A DNA stretch of 32,128 nt, taken from assembly GCA_020718265.1 (NCBI GenBank), contig DYSM01000002.1, positions 1-32,128 on the forward strand, written 5' to 3'. A program made the position numbers and the translations under genes. This document shows positions 8,814 to 16,780 of the stretch, one piece after another. Positions within the stretch are counted from its first letter, which is position 1; each line of letters opens with the position of its first letter. This DNA is from Draconibacterium orientale. GTDB taxonomy: Bacteria > Bacteroidota > Bacteroidia > Bacteroidales > JAADGE01. Under the pieces are notes generated by a model. The model ran no database searches. It was not told the origin of the DNA and worked only from the letters and a program-made list of their open reading frames with translations.

Positions 8814-9674
8814 ATGAAGTTAAGACTTTTCATTTTTACAGTTTTCATCGCAACTTTGCTGACATCGTGCGGCTTGCTCAAAAATCATCAGACTGACCCT
8901 GCCGTTATTGACAAAACTGATTCGGTAAAGGTTGATAAACATGCGTTTAAACCGGATCCGGAAGTCGTAAAATTTGTTGAAGCTCTAAAACCCGGCTATT
9001 TAAAATACGAAACCTTGGCTATGAAATTTTCCGGCGAAATACTTGATAATGAGAATAATTCTACGCCGCTCAAAGGTATTATTCGCATGAAACGCGATTC
9101 GTTTGTTTGGATTTCTGTCCGTCCCGGGTTGGGGATTGAACTTGCAAGAGCTTCTTTTACAACGGACAGCGTAAAGTTTCTCGACCGCATGAAATCCACG
9201 TATTTCGCAGGAAGTTACGCTTTTACAGATTCTGCTTTTTCGGTTTATACGGATTACAACATGATTCAGTCGTTGCTAACGAACCAATTTTTTGTGTATC
9301 ACCCGGATAAGAATTTAAAGCCCGCTTATGGTAAATTCAAAATTAAAAAAATGGCTGCGGACACGGAACTTTTTTACAAAGATTCCGTAAACTTGAATGC
9401 TTATGAACAAATTGTTCGATTTTCAGCAGATATGAAAATTTTGCAAGTCTCTGCTCTGTCGGCGGCTTTGCAACGCAATGTGGTTGTAAATTACTCCGAC
9501 TTTGTGTTGTTTAATAACGCAAACATCGCAAAACACATTGAAGCTGTGATTACCGAAAAAGGAAAAACAACGAAAATGATTTTAGATTTGTCCGATTTTG
9601 AATTGAATATGCCTGCAAAATATACGTTCAAAATTCCAAATTCATATACACCAATGTCATTGAAAAAGAAATAA
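8814..9674 (+). CDS. DUF4292 lipoprotein
   Basis: A 286-residue lipoprotein: MKLRLFIFTVFIATLLTSC, with Cys19 as lipidation site. An upstream in-frame TTG at 8787 would add nine polar residues, but ATG 8814 gives a conventional signal peptide. The body (ALKPGYLKYETLAMKFSGEI, RMKRDSFVWISVRPGLGIEL, ARASFTTDSVKFLDRMKSTY) is typical of DUF4292, a Bacteroidota family. The order of strands, one being a W-I-S-V-x-P-G-x-G-I-E turn, suggests a half-barrel like LolA/LolB lipoprotein carriers. That is my inference from pattern, not a demonstrated role. It sits between the TPR lipoprotein and the EnvC-like protein, pointing to outer-membrane or envelope upkeep. Confidence 0.85.
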   Translation: MKLRLFIFTVFIATLLTSCGLLKNHQTDPAVIDKTDSVKVDKHAFKPDPEVVKFVEALKPGYLKYETLAMKFSGEILDNENNSTPLKGIIRMKRDSFVWISVRPGLGIELARASFTTDSVKFLDRMKSTYFAGSYAFTDSAFSVYTDYNMIQSLLTNQFFVYHPDKNLKPAYGKFKIKKMAADTELFYKDSVNLNAYEQIVRFSADMKILQVSALSAALQRNVVVNYSDFVLFNNANIAKHIEAVITEKGKTTKMILDLSDFELNMPAKYTFKIPNSYTPMSLKKK

Positions 9675-9681
9675 TTAGCTT

Positions 9682-10812
9682 ATGAAAATTTGGTTTTTCG
9701 TATTATTTTTGGTTTTTAATTTGTATGTTTCGGGACAAACTTCGGAACAAAAGGCGTATGAAAATGCGAAAAAGGAGTTAGCCAAAATTAATAAGAAAAG
9801 TTTATCGGCAGAAGCTTTACTGAATGTTTACAAAAGCGAGATTGAAACTGAAAATCAGTATATTGAACATTTATCTTCAAAAATTGAACTTTTGGAGGAC
9901 GAACAAGAGTCTCTTCAAGCTGAATACGATGAATTAAGTAAAAAACTCTCGGCTCAACGCAAACAATACGCTGATTTATTGTACTTTGCATACAAAACTC
10001 GCCATGCGCGTCAGGCTGCTGCATATTTTTGGGCTGCGGCAGATTACAATTCTGCTTATCGACGTTTTATTTACGTTCATTTTCTTGCCGATTTTATCAG
10101 GGCTTCAACCCAACAAATAAAATCTTTGGCTGACAGAGTGCAGTTAAGGCAACAGGAAATTTCGGAAAACATCAAGCAAGTAACAGAATTAACGGAAGGG
10201 CGTGCTGACAAAATGATAGGTCTGCAAGAAAAAATTTCTAAGCAAAAGAATTATACATCAACGCTTTCCAAACAAAAAAAGAAACTTGCCGCAGAAGTTG
10301 CCGAGAAAAAACGCAAAGCGGATGCGTTGCGAAAATCTGTTCAAAAAACAATTGTTTCTTCTTCAAAAACGACGAGCAAGCAACCAAATGTAAAATCGAA
10401 TACAGCTTTTTCTAAACTAAAAGGACGGCTGACTCCGCCGGTAAACGGCGTAATTACGTCCACGTTCGGTGAACACAAACATTCTGTGCTCGAATATGTT
10501 ACAACAAGAAACGACGGTTTGGAATTTACGGTTTCTTCGGAATCCAATGTTGCGGTTGTTGCCGACGGCGTTGTGGCGACCGTGCTCACAATTCCGGGTG
10601 CAAATACCGCAATCATTGTGAAACATGAAGATTTTTATACCGTTTACTCAAACATGGTAAAATTGAATGTGAAACAAGGACAAACCCTTAAACCAGGGCA
10701 GTTGCTCGGAAAAGTGTTTTATAAATCCGGCGCGCCCGATTCGGGAGTTTTTAATTTTCAAATTTGGCACGGAAACGAAAAATTGAACCCTCAGGCGTGG
10801 CTTACAAAGTAA
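9682..10812 (+). CDS. EnvC-like murein hydrolase activator with degenerate M23 domain
   Basis: A 376-residue exported protein: signal peptide (about residues 1-19, ending VSGQ), a long coiled coil (about 20-225) rich in K, E and Q, and a C-terminal LytM/M23 domain (about 250-376). In active M23 peptidases zinc is held by HxxxD and HxH. Here the corresponding segments are HSVLEYVTTRNDGLEF and FNFQIWHG, lacking the H...D spacing and the HxH, so hydrolysis is unlikely. Coiled coil plus inactive LytM is the architecture of EnvC, which activates amidases at the division site. The partner amidase is not in the window. It begins seven bases after the DUF4292 stop, so they are probably cotranscribed. 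Confidence 0.85.
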   Translation: MKIWFFVLFLVFNLYVSGQTSEQKAYENAKKELAKINKKSLSAEALLNVYKSEIETENQYIEHLSSKIELLEDEQESLQAEYDELSKKLSAQRKQYADLLYFAYKTRHARQAAAYFWAAADYNSAYRRFIYVHFLADFIRASTQQIKSLADRVQLRQQEISENIKQVTELTEGRADKMIGLQEKISKQKNYTSTLSKQKKKLAAEVAEKKRKADALRKSVQKTIVSSSKTTSKQPNVKSNTAFSKLKGRLTPPVNGVITSTFGEHKHSVLEYVTTRNDGLEFTVSSESNVAVVADGVVATVLTIPGANTAIIVKHEDFYTVYSNMVKLNVKQGQTLKPGQLLGKVFYKSGAPDSGVFNFQIWHGNEKLNPQAWLTK

Positions 10813-10860
10813 CGCTGTGGAATTTTTTACAAATTTCATCTGTATAAAAAATCGACAAAC

Positions 10861-13800
10861 ATGGACGCATATAATCAACTTATCGGACGGCTGGATGCTT
10901 TTATCCGAAAATATTACAAAAACCGCTTGCTTAAAGGCACATTGTGGTCGTTTGGCGTTTTGGTCTTCGCGTATTTGTTTTTTGTTTTGGCAGAATATTT
11001 TGGGCATTTCACGGTAAGTGTTCGCACGTTTTTTTATTATGCCTTTGCGGCAATTTTGCTCGGAACGCTCTCTGTGTATGTGCTTTATCCGACTTTGAAA
11101 CTTCTGAATATAGGCAAACGCATTTCATACAAACAAGCTTCGGACATCATTCGCGGACATTTTCCCGACATCAAAGATAAAATACAAAATGCCTTGGAAC
11201 TTTACGAACAAAACCGGAAACGCGATGCTGCCGATGTTTTAATTTTGGCTGCCGTGAATCAAAAAATAGACGACACTCAACTTTTTCCGTTCAAACGAGC
11301 CGTAAATTACAAGGAAAATTTGAAATATTTACGCTTTGTTTTACCTCTTTTACTTTTACTGATTGGAATTTGGGCATTTTCGCCGTCTGTAATCAACGAT
11401 GGTACAGCGCGCATTATGAATTATGATAAAACCTACGAAAAGCCGGCTCCGTTTGTTTTTCAACTCTTAAACGACACTTTGACGGTTAAGAAAGGCGCAG
11501 ATGTCGAACTCGTTGTACAAACTGTCGGGGATGTTATACCGAATGAAGTGTTTATCGAATTTGCAGGCACAACTTTTTTGATGCAAAAAGACAAAACTCA
11601 ACGCTCAAAATTTTCGTATAAAATAAAAAACCTGAATAACTCTCTTGCATTTAATTTTCAGGCAGATAAATTTACGTCCGGACAATATGATTTGTCGGTG
11701 CTGCCCGCGCCGGTTTTGTTAAAATTTGATATCATTGCCGAAGTTCCGGATTACACCGGCGAGGCGGATTTTACACTTTCGAACACCGGCGATTTGTCGG
11801 TTCCGCAAGGTACAAAGTTGAAATGGGTTTTTCATGCAAAAGATGTTGATAATCTGTTTTTTATATCAGACAAAAGTCTTCAGCTCATAAAATCGGAAAA
11901 TGTGTTCGGATACGCGCAAGTTGCACAACGCGATTTTAATTACACGCTTCGTCTTCAAAATTCTAATTTTACAGACGATATTGGCGTAAACTACTCTGTT
12001 GCTGTGCGTCCCGATTTACATCCGGCAATAAATGTTACTGATGTTCAGGATACAGCAAATTTCTTTTTACATTATTTTTCAGGTAAAGTAGCTGACGATT
12101 ACGGACTTACAAAACTTTCATTTAATTACAGAGTTGTAAAAAAATCGACTTCTGCCGACGATAAGCGCGTGCCGTTTAAATCGGACGCTATTCCGTTGGC
12201 TGCCGGACAGGTTGCCAACCAAGAATTTTACCATTTGTTCGATTTTGCTTCTCTCGAATTATCTGACAATCAAGAAATTCAGTATTATTTTGAAGTTTGG
12301 GATAACGATGCCGTAAACGGACGTAAATCTGCAAAATCATCTGTCAATTCGTTTGTAATTCCTTCTATATCAGAAATTAATGACTTGAAAGATTTGGCTT
12401 CCGAAAATATTCAATCCAAGATGGAAACCGCTCAAAAGCTTTCCAAAGAAATCCAATCTGATTTTCAAAAATTGCAAGAAAAAAACATGAACGGCTCAGT
12501 TTCCGAGTGGGAAAATACTCAAATGCTCAAAAGTATTTCGGATAAGCATCAAATGATGCAACAACTTATGCAAGAAGCTGTTAAAGAAAATCAAGCTAAA
12601 AATGAACTTGAGAAAAACTTTACGGAACAAGACGAAGAAATGCTTGCAAAACAAGAAATGATTGAGAAACTTATGGAGGAATTGATGACCGATGAGATGA
12701 AAAAACTCATGGAAGAATTACAACAACTTCAGGAACAATTTAATCAAGAGCAAATGCAGGAACTGCTTCAAGACCAGAAACTTGAAATGGACAAAATGAA
12801 CGAGCAGTTGGACAGAAATATGGAGTTACTCAAGCGTTTTGAAGTGGAACAAAAGATGGAAAATACAGTTTCCGAACTTGAGAAACTTGCCGCAGAAATG
12901 GAAAAATTATCGGAACAAACGGATGATAAAAAATCCGATATGAAAGAAAATGCCGAGAAGCAAGCCGCACTCGAAAAACGTTTTGAAGAAGCAAAACAGG
13001 AAATGGAAAAAGCGTCTGAACTTAATAAAGAGTTGGAAAAACCGATGGATGTTCCGGAAATGAATGAAGAATTTGAACAAATCGAAAAAGAATTTGACCA
13101 ATCCGAACAAAATATGAACGAGGGCAAACGCAGCAAAGCGTCCGAATCGCAAAAGAAAAATGCCGGTAACATGAAAAAAGCTGCGCAAAAAATGCAAAAT
13201 TCTATGGATGCAGCTTCAAAAGAGCAAGAAGGCGAAGATACCGAAGCGCTCCGTCAACTCGTTGATAATTTGATAACGTTTTCGTTTGAACAAGAAGCTC
13301 TGAATAACAAATTTTCAGGCATTAATCACAAAAATCCGCAATACATTGAATTGACTTCGCAGCAAATCGGGCTTTCCGATGAGTTCAAACATATTGACGA
13401 TTCTTTGAAAACTTTGGCAAAGCGCGTGCCGCAAATCAGCTCGAAATTGCAGTCGGAAGGTGCGGCGATTAAGGATGCTGTTTCGCAAACCATTACGTTT
13501 TTGGAAGACAGAAACTTGACAACTGCGCGAAATATGCAACGCAAAACTATGACTTCGGCGAACAATTTAGCTTTACTTCTATCTGAAGTTTTGAACCAAA
13601 TGCAAGATGCTCAAAGCTCAGGAAGCGGAAGCGGACAAAGCCAAAGCAAAAAGAAAAAGAAAGACGGCAAACAAGAAGGTTTTGAAACTATGAAGCAAAT
13701 GCAGGAACGCATGAAAGGCGAAATGGAACAAATGATGCAGCAGATGAAAGATGGCAAATTGGACAAAAATGCGCAAAATAAAAAGCTCGCTCAGATGTTG

Positions 13801-14196
13801 GCACAACAAGAAATTTTCCGTCAAATGATGCAGGAAATGCGCTCGAAGCAATCGCTAAATCCGGAAACCCAAAAACTTTTGAATGAAATAAATAAACTTT
13901 CTGACAAAGTAGAAGAAGATTTGGTAAACAAACGAATTACGCCAGAACTTATCGAACGCCAAAAAATGATTACAACCAGACTTTTGGAGGCTGAAAAAGC
14001 TGAAAATCAGCGCGAAACTGAAAAGAAACGAGAGTCGAATACTGCAGACGAAAAAAAATATACTTCACCCGAAGATTATTTTAAAAAGAATAAGCAGAAT
14101 CAAAACATGCGCGAAAGTTTGTATCGTAACAAAGTGATGTTGAATCGCTTTTACGAAAATTTGAACAATAAATATTCGGAGGATATTCAAAAATAA
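10861..14196 (+). CDS. DUF4175 family membrane protein with long coiled coil
   Basis: At 1111 residues this is the largest gene in the window. The N-terminus has two membrane segments (about 25-45 and 53-75) and a third near 155-172 (FVLPLLLLLIGIWAF). A beta-rich presumably periplasmic region follows to about 500. From about 505 to near the end it is almost entirely coiled coil, very rich in M, Q, E and K, interrupted by a flexible GSGSGQSQSKKKKK linker near 920. This fits the DUF4175 family, whose function is unknown. The start at 10861 is preceded by 48 bases after the M23 gene. The stop codon abuts the ybeY start, so YbeY production depends on this transcript. Confidence 0.82.
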   Translation: MDAYNQLIGRLDAFIRKYYKNRLLKGTLWSFGVLVFAYLFFVLAEYFGHFTVSVRTFFYYAFAAILLGTLSVYVLYPTLKLLNIGKRISYKQASDIIRGHFPDIKDKIQNALELYEQNRKRDAADVLILAAVNQKIDDTQLFPFKRAVNYKENLKYLRFVLPLLLLLIGIWAFSPSVINDGTARIMNYDKTYEKPAPFVFQLLNDTLTVKKGADVELVVQTVGDVIPNEVFIEFAGTTFLMQKDKTQRSKFSYKIKNLNNSLAFNFQADKFTSGQYDLSVLPAPVLLKFDIIAEVPDYTGEADFTLSNTGDLSVPQGTKLKWVFHAKDVDNLFFISDKSLQLIKSENVFGYAQVAQRDFNYTLRLQNSNFTDDIGVNYSVAVRPDLHPAINVTDVQDTANFFLHYFSGKVADDYGLTKLSFNYRVVKKSTSADDKRVPFKSDAIPLAAGQVANQEFYHLFDFASLELSDNQEIQYYFEVWDNDAVNGRKSAKSSVNSFVIPSISEINDLKDLASENIQSKMETAQKLSKEIQSDFQKLQEKNMNGSVSEWENTQMLKSISDKHQMMQQLMQEAVKENQAKNELEKNFTEQDEEMLAKQEMIEKLMEELMTDEMKKLMEELQQLQEQFNQEQMQELLQDQKLEMDKMNEQLDRNMELLKRFEVEQKMENTVSELEKLAAEMEKLSEQTDDKKSDMKENAEKQAALEKRFEEAKQEMEKASELNKELEKPMDVPEMNEEFEQIEKEFDQSEQNMNEGKRSKASESQKKNAGNMKKAAQKMQNSMDAASKEQEGEDTEALRQLVDNLITFSFEQEALNNKFSGINHKNPQYIELTSQQIGLSDEFKHIDDSLKTLAKRVPQISSKLQSEGAAIKDAVSQTITFLEDRNLTTARNMQRKTMTSANNLALLLSEVLNQMQDAQSSGSGSGQSQSKKKKKDGKQEGFETMKQMQERMKGEMEQMMQQMKDGKLDKNAQNKKLAQMLAQQEIFRQMMQEMRSKQSLNPETQKLLNEINKLSDKVEEDLVNKRITPELIERQKMITTRLLEAEKAENQRETEKKRESNTADEKKYTSPEDYFKKNKQNQNMRESLYRNKVMLNRFYENLNNKYSEDIQK

Positions 14197-14637
14197 ATGG
14201 AAACTGTCGATAATCGAGTCAATTTTTTTACAGAAGATTGTATTTTTTTGTTTGAATTTTCACATCAAATTCCTGATGTTTTGAACCAAATTTCATTGAA
14301 TGAGAACGTTGAAATAGGTCGTATTAACTATATTTTTTGTTCCGATGCGTTTCTTTTGGAGAAGAATAAACAGTTTTTAAATCACGATTATTTCACGGAT
14401 GTAATCACCTTCGATTATTCGGATGAAGATTCGATTTCAGGTGACATTTTTATCAGTATTGATAACGTTACAGCTAATTCACAAGTGTATAACGTTACTT
14501 TTGAAAATGAACTTTTTCGAGTGATGATTCACGGCGCGCTTCACCTTGTAGGCTACGGTGATTCCGATGAAGAGGAGCAAAAAATAATGCGTTCAAAAGA
14601 AGATTTTTATTTAAGTAAACTTTTAATTTCTAAGTAA
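14197..14637 (+). CDS. ybeY: rRNA maturation RNase YbeY
   Basis: YbeY is a zinc-dependent endoribonuclease involved in 16S rRNA 3'-end processing and ribosome quality control. The 146-residue protein has TDVITFDYSDEDSISGDIFIS in the core and the metal motif HGALHLVGYGD (His112, His116). In E. coli the third ligand of H-x3-H-x5-H is histidine; here that position is Asp122, a substitution I recall as usual in Bacteroidota members, so it need not mean loss of activity. Its ATG directly follows the DUF4175 stop and it ends five bases before mnmG, placing a ribosome factor and a tRNA-modifying enzyme in one operon. Confidence 0.93.
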   Translation: METVDNRVNFFTEDCIFLFEFSHQIPDVLNQISLNENVEIGRINYIFCSDAFLLEKNKQFLNHDYFTDVITFDYSDEDSISGDIFISIDNVTANSQVYNVTFENELFRVMIHGALHLVGYGDSDEEEQKIMRSKEDFYLSKLLISK

Positions 14638-14642
14638 AATTA

Positions 14643-16517
14643 ATGGAAGAATTCTATGATATAATTGTAATCGGAGCCGGACACGCAGGTTGCGAAGCCG
14701 CTGCCGCAGCTGCAAATTTGGGCGGAAAAACGCTGTTGATTACAATGGATATGACTAAATTTGCACAAATGTCATGCAATCCGGCTGTTGGCGGAATAGC
14801 AAAAGGTCAAATCGTGCGCGAAATTGATGCGCTCGGCGGCTACATGGGCATTGTTACAGACCGAACTGCGATACAATTTCGGATGTTAAATCGCTCAAAA
14901 GGTCCGGCAATGTGGAGTCCGCGCGCGCAATCTGACCGAATGGCTTTTTCTGCCGAATGGCGCAAAATGTTAGAAAATACTCCAAACGTTTCGTTCTGGC
15001 AAGATACCGCTACAGACATTTTTATTGAAAACATGACCTCAACCGGCGTAAAAACTGCAATGGGAATGAACTTTCGAGCAAAGAAAATTATACTCACAGC
15101 CGGAACATTTTTGAACGGATTAATGCACGTCGGCAGCAACAAATTGCAGGGTGGGAGAGCGGGCGATGCTCCTTCTGTCGGACTTTCCGATGTTTTGAAA
15201 CAAAACGGAGTGCCTACTCTTCGTATGAAAACCGGAACCCCCGCACGCTTGGACGGACGAACGATTGATTTTTCGGTGCTTGAAGAACAGCCCGGCGATA
15301 CCGAACCTGTAAAATTTTCATTTTTACCACACAAAACGCCTGTTTTAGGACAAAGAAGTTGCTTCATCACATACACAAATTTGGATGTTCATGCACATTT
15401 AAAAACCGGATTTGAGTTTTCGCCGCTTTTTAACGGCACAATCAAAGGTGTCGGACCGCGTTACTGCCCGAGCATCGAAGATAAATTAGTTACATTTTCA
15501 GAACGCGATTCGCATCATTTGTTTTTAGAACCCGAAGGCGAAGATACTGAGGAGTATTACATAAACGGATTTTCTTCGAGTTTACCGTTGGACGTTCAAT
15601 ATAATGCACTGCGAAAAATCAAAGGGTTAGAAAACGTAAAAATATTTCGACCGGGTTATGCGATTGAATATGATTATTTCGACCCTCAATTTCTTCATAA
15701 AACCTTAGAATCTAAAGTTATTTCTAACTTATATTTTGCAGGACAGGTAAACGGAACCACAGGTTACGAAGAAGCCGGCGCGCAAGGCTTGATGGCAGGA
15801 ATAAATGCACAGCTCTCTGTTTTGGGCAAAGAATCCTTTATTCTTGGACGTGACGAGGCGTATATCGGAGTTCTAATTGACGATTTAATCACAAAAGGCG
15901 TTGATGAACCATACCGCATGTTTACATCGCGAGCCGAATTTCGCCTCTTGCTTCGACAAGATAATGCCGATATGCGTCTTACAGAAAAGGCTTATCGTAT
16001 CGGGTTAGCAAACCAATATCGTTATGATTTGATGACTCAAAAAAGAATTTTTATTCAAAATGTAATCGAATATTTTAGAGCAACCAGCGTAACGCCGGAC
16101 GAAATAAATAGTATTCTTATTTCAAAAGAAACAAATCCGCTACGTCAAAAAACGAAACTTTTATTGATTTTAATGCGCCCGCAAATTTCTATTTTTGATT
16201 TAATTCCGACTCTTCAACCATTAAATGAGATGTTTGAGACATTTGGAGCGAGTGGGGTAGAGGTTATGGAATCGGCAGAAATTGAAATGAAATACGAAGG
16301 TTATATTCAACGAGAAAAGGATAATGCCGATAAATTACACAGGCTCGAATATGTGAAGATTCCTGAAACTTTTGATTATTCTCGTTTGCAATCCTTATCT
16401 ACAGAAGCTGTCCAAAAATTATCAAAATTTAAACCCACAACAGTCGGCGAAGCAAGTCGCATTTCAGGTGTTTCGCCTTCGGATGTAAATGTTTTGCTTG
16501 TGTTCTTGGGTAGATAA
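14643..16517 (+). CDS. mnmG: tRNA uridine-34 carboxymethylaminomethyl-modifying enzyme MnmG (GidA)
   Basis: MnmG uses FAD and, with MnmE, builds the cmnm5 group on wobble uridine 34 of several tRNAs. The 624-residue length is standard. The N-terminal FAD site is VIGAGHAGCEAA (about residues 9-20), followed by CNPAVGGIAKGQIVREIDAL. A conserved TGTFLNG-type segment (TAGTFLNGLMHVG), TGYEEAGAQGLMAGIN and the helical C-terminal tail (SRISGVSPSDVNVLLVFL) are all present. Its TAA stop overlaps the left end of a parS palindrome. mnmG often lies near chromosome origins in other bacteria. mnmE is not in this window. Confidence 0.97.
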   Translation: MEEFYDIIVIGAGHAGCEAAAAAANLGGKTLLITMDMTKFAQMSCNPAVGGIAKGQIVREIDALGGYMGIVTDRTAIQFRMLNRSKGPAMWSPRAQSDRMAFSAEWRKMLENTPNVSFWQDTATDIFIENMTSTGVKTAMGMNFRAKKIILTAGTFLNGLMHVGSNKLQGGRAGDAPSVGLSDVLKQNGVPTLRMKTGTPARLDGRTIDFSVLEEQPGDTEPVKFSFLPHKTPVLGQRSCFITYTNLDVHAHLKTGFEFSPLFNGTIKGVGPRYCPSIEDKLVTFSERDSHHLFLEPEGEDTEEYYINGFSSSLPLDVQYNALRKIKGLENVKIFRPGYAIEYDYFDPQFLHKTLESKVISNLYFAGQVNGTTGYEEAGAQGLMAGINAQLSVLGKESFILGRDEAYIGVLIDDLITKGVDEPYRMFTSRAEFRLLLRQDNADMRLTEKAYRIGLANQYRYDLMTQKRIFIQNVIEYFRATSVTPDEINSILISKETNPLRQKTKLLLILMRPQISIFDLIPTLQPLNEMFETFGASGVEVMESAEIEMKYEGYIQREKDNADKLHRLEYVKIPETFDYSRLQSLSTEAVQKLSKFKPTTVGEASRISGVSPSDVNVLLVFLGR

Positions 16518-16535
16518 TGTTCCACGTGGAACATT
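16516..16535. promoter_or_regulatory. parS site 1 (ParB-binding palindrome)
   Basis: AATGTTCCACGTGGAACATT is a perfect 20-base palindrome. Its 16-base core TGTTCCACGTGGAACA (16518-16533) matches the parS family nucleated by ParB in chromosome segregation (Bacillus consensus TGTTnCACGTGAAACA; Pseudomonas sites carry the TGTTCCACGTGGAAC form). It overlaps the last two bases of the mnmG stop codon. parA and parB are not in this window. Confidence 0.85.
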
Positions 16536-16760
16536 GCTGTAACTTGTTGGTGTTGAGTGGTTTGAATAAAAATATATTTTCGTGGAGTCGTTTTTTTTAT
16601 GTATTAATTCGCTAATCTTGAAGATTGTAAGTGTAAAAGTCATGTTTAAGTGTTTGTCTTGGAATTTGTGAATTTTGAGATTACTTGTATGTGTTTATAT
16701 GTGAAAATGCTATGACGTTGTTTTTTATTTAACTATTTGTTTTTTAAGGCTTTACCGCGT
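16536..16760. other. noncoding G- and T-rich spacer between the two parS sites
   Basis: A 225-base gap with no credible gene or RNA fold that I can see. By hand count it has about 48 G against 17 C on the plus strand, a strong strand bias; a run of T (TTTTTTTT near 16591-16598) and many GTG/TTG trinucleotides are visible. No DnaA-box-like sequence was found. The uvrC promoter should be here or farther upstream, but no clear TTTG/TAnnTTTG pair stands out. Confidence 0.5.
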
Positions 16761-16776
16761 TGTTCCACGTGGAACA
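16761..16776. promoter_or_regulatory. parS site 2, abutting the uvrC start
   Basis: A second exact copy of TGTTCCACGTGGAACA, centred 243 bases to the right of the first. It ends four bases before the uvrC ATG (16781), so a bound ParB would cover the leader DNA of uvrC. Two perfect 16-base matches within 250 bases cannot be chance. Confidence 0.85.
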
Positions 16777-16780
16777 TTTT

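Noticed and set aside
12768..13197. Minus-strand open frames rich in Ser/Phe opposite the DUF4175 gene
   Set aside because: They mirror the low-complexity coiled-coil codons (GAA, AAA, CAA) of the plus strand and have no recognisable protein features.
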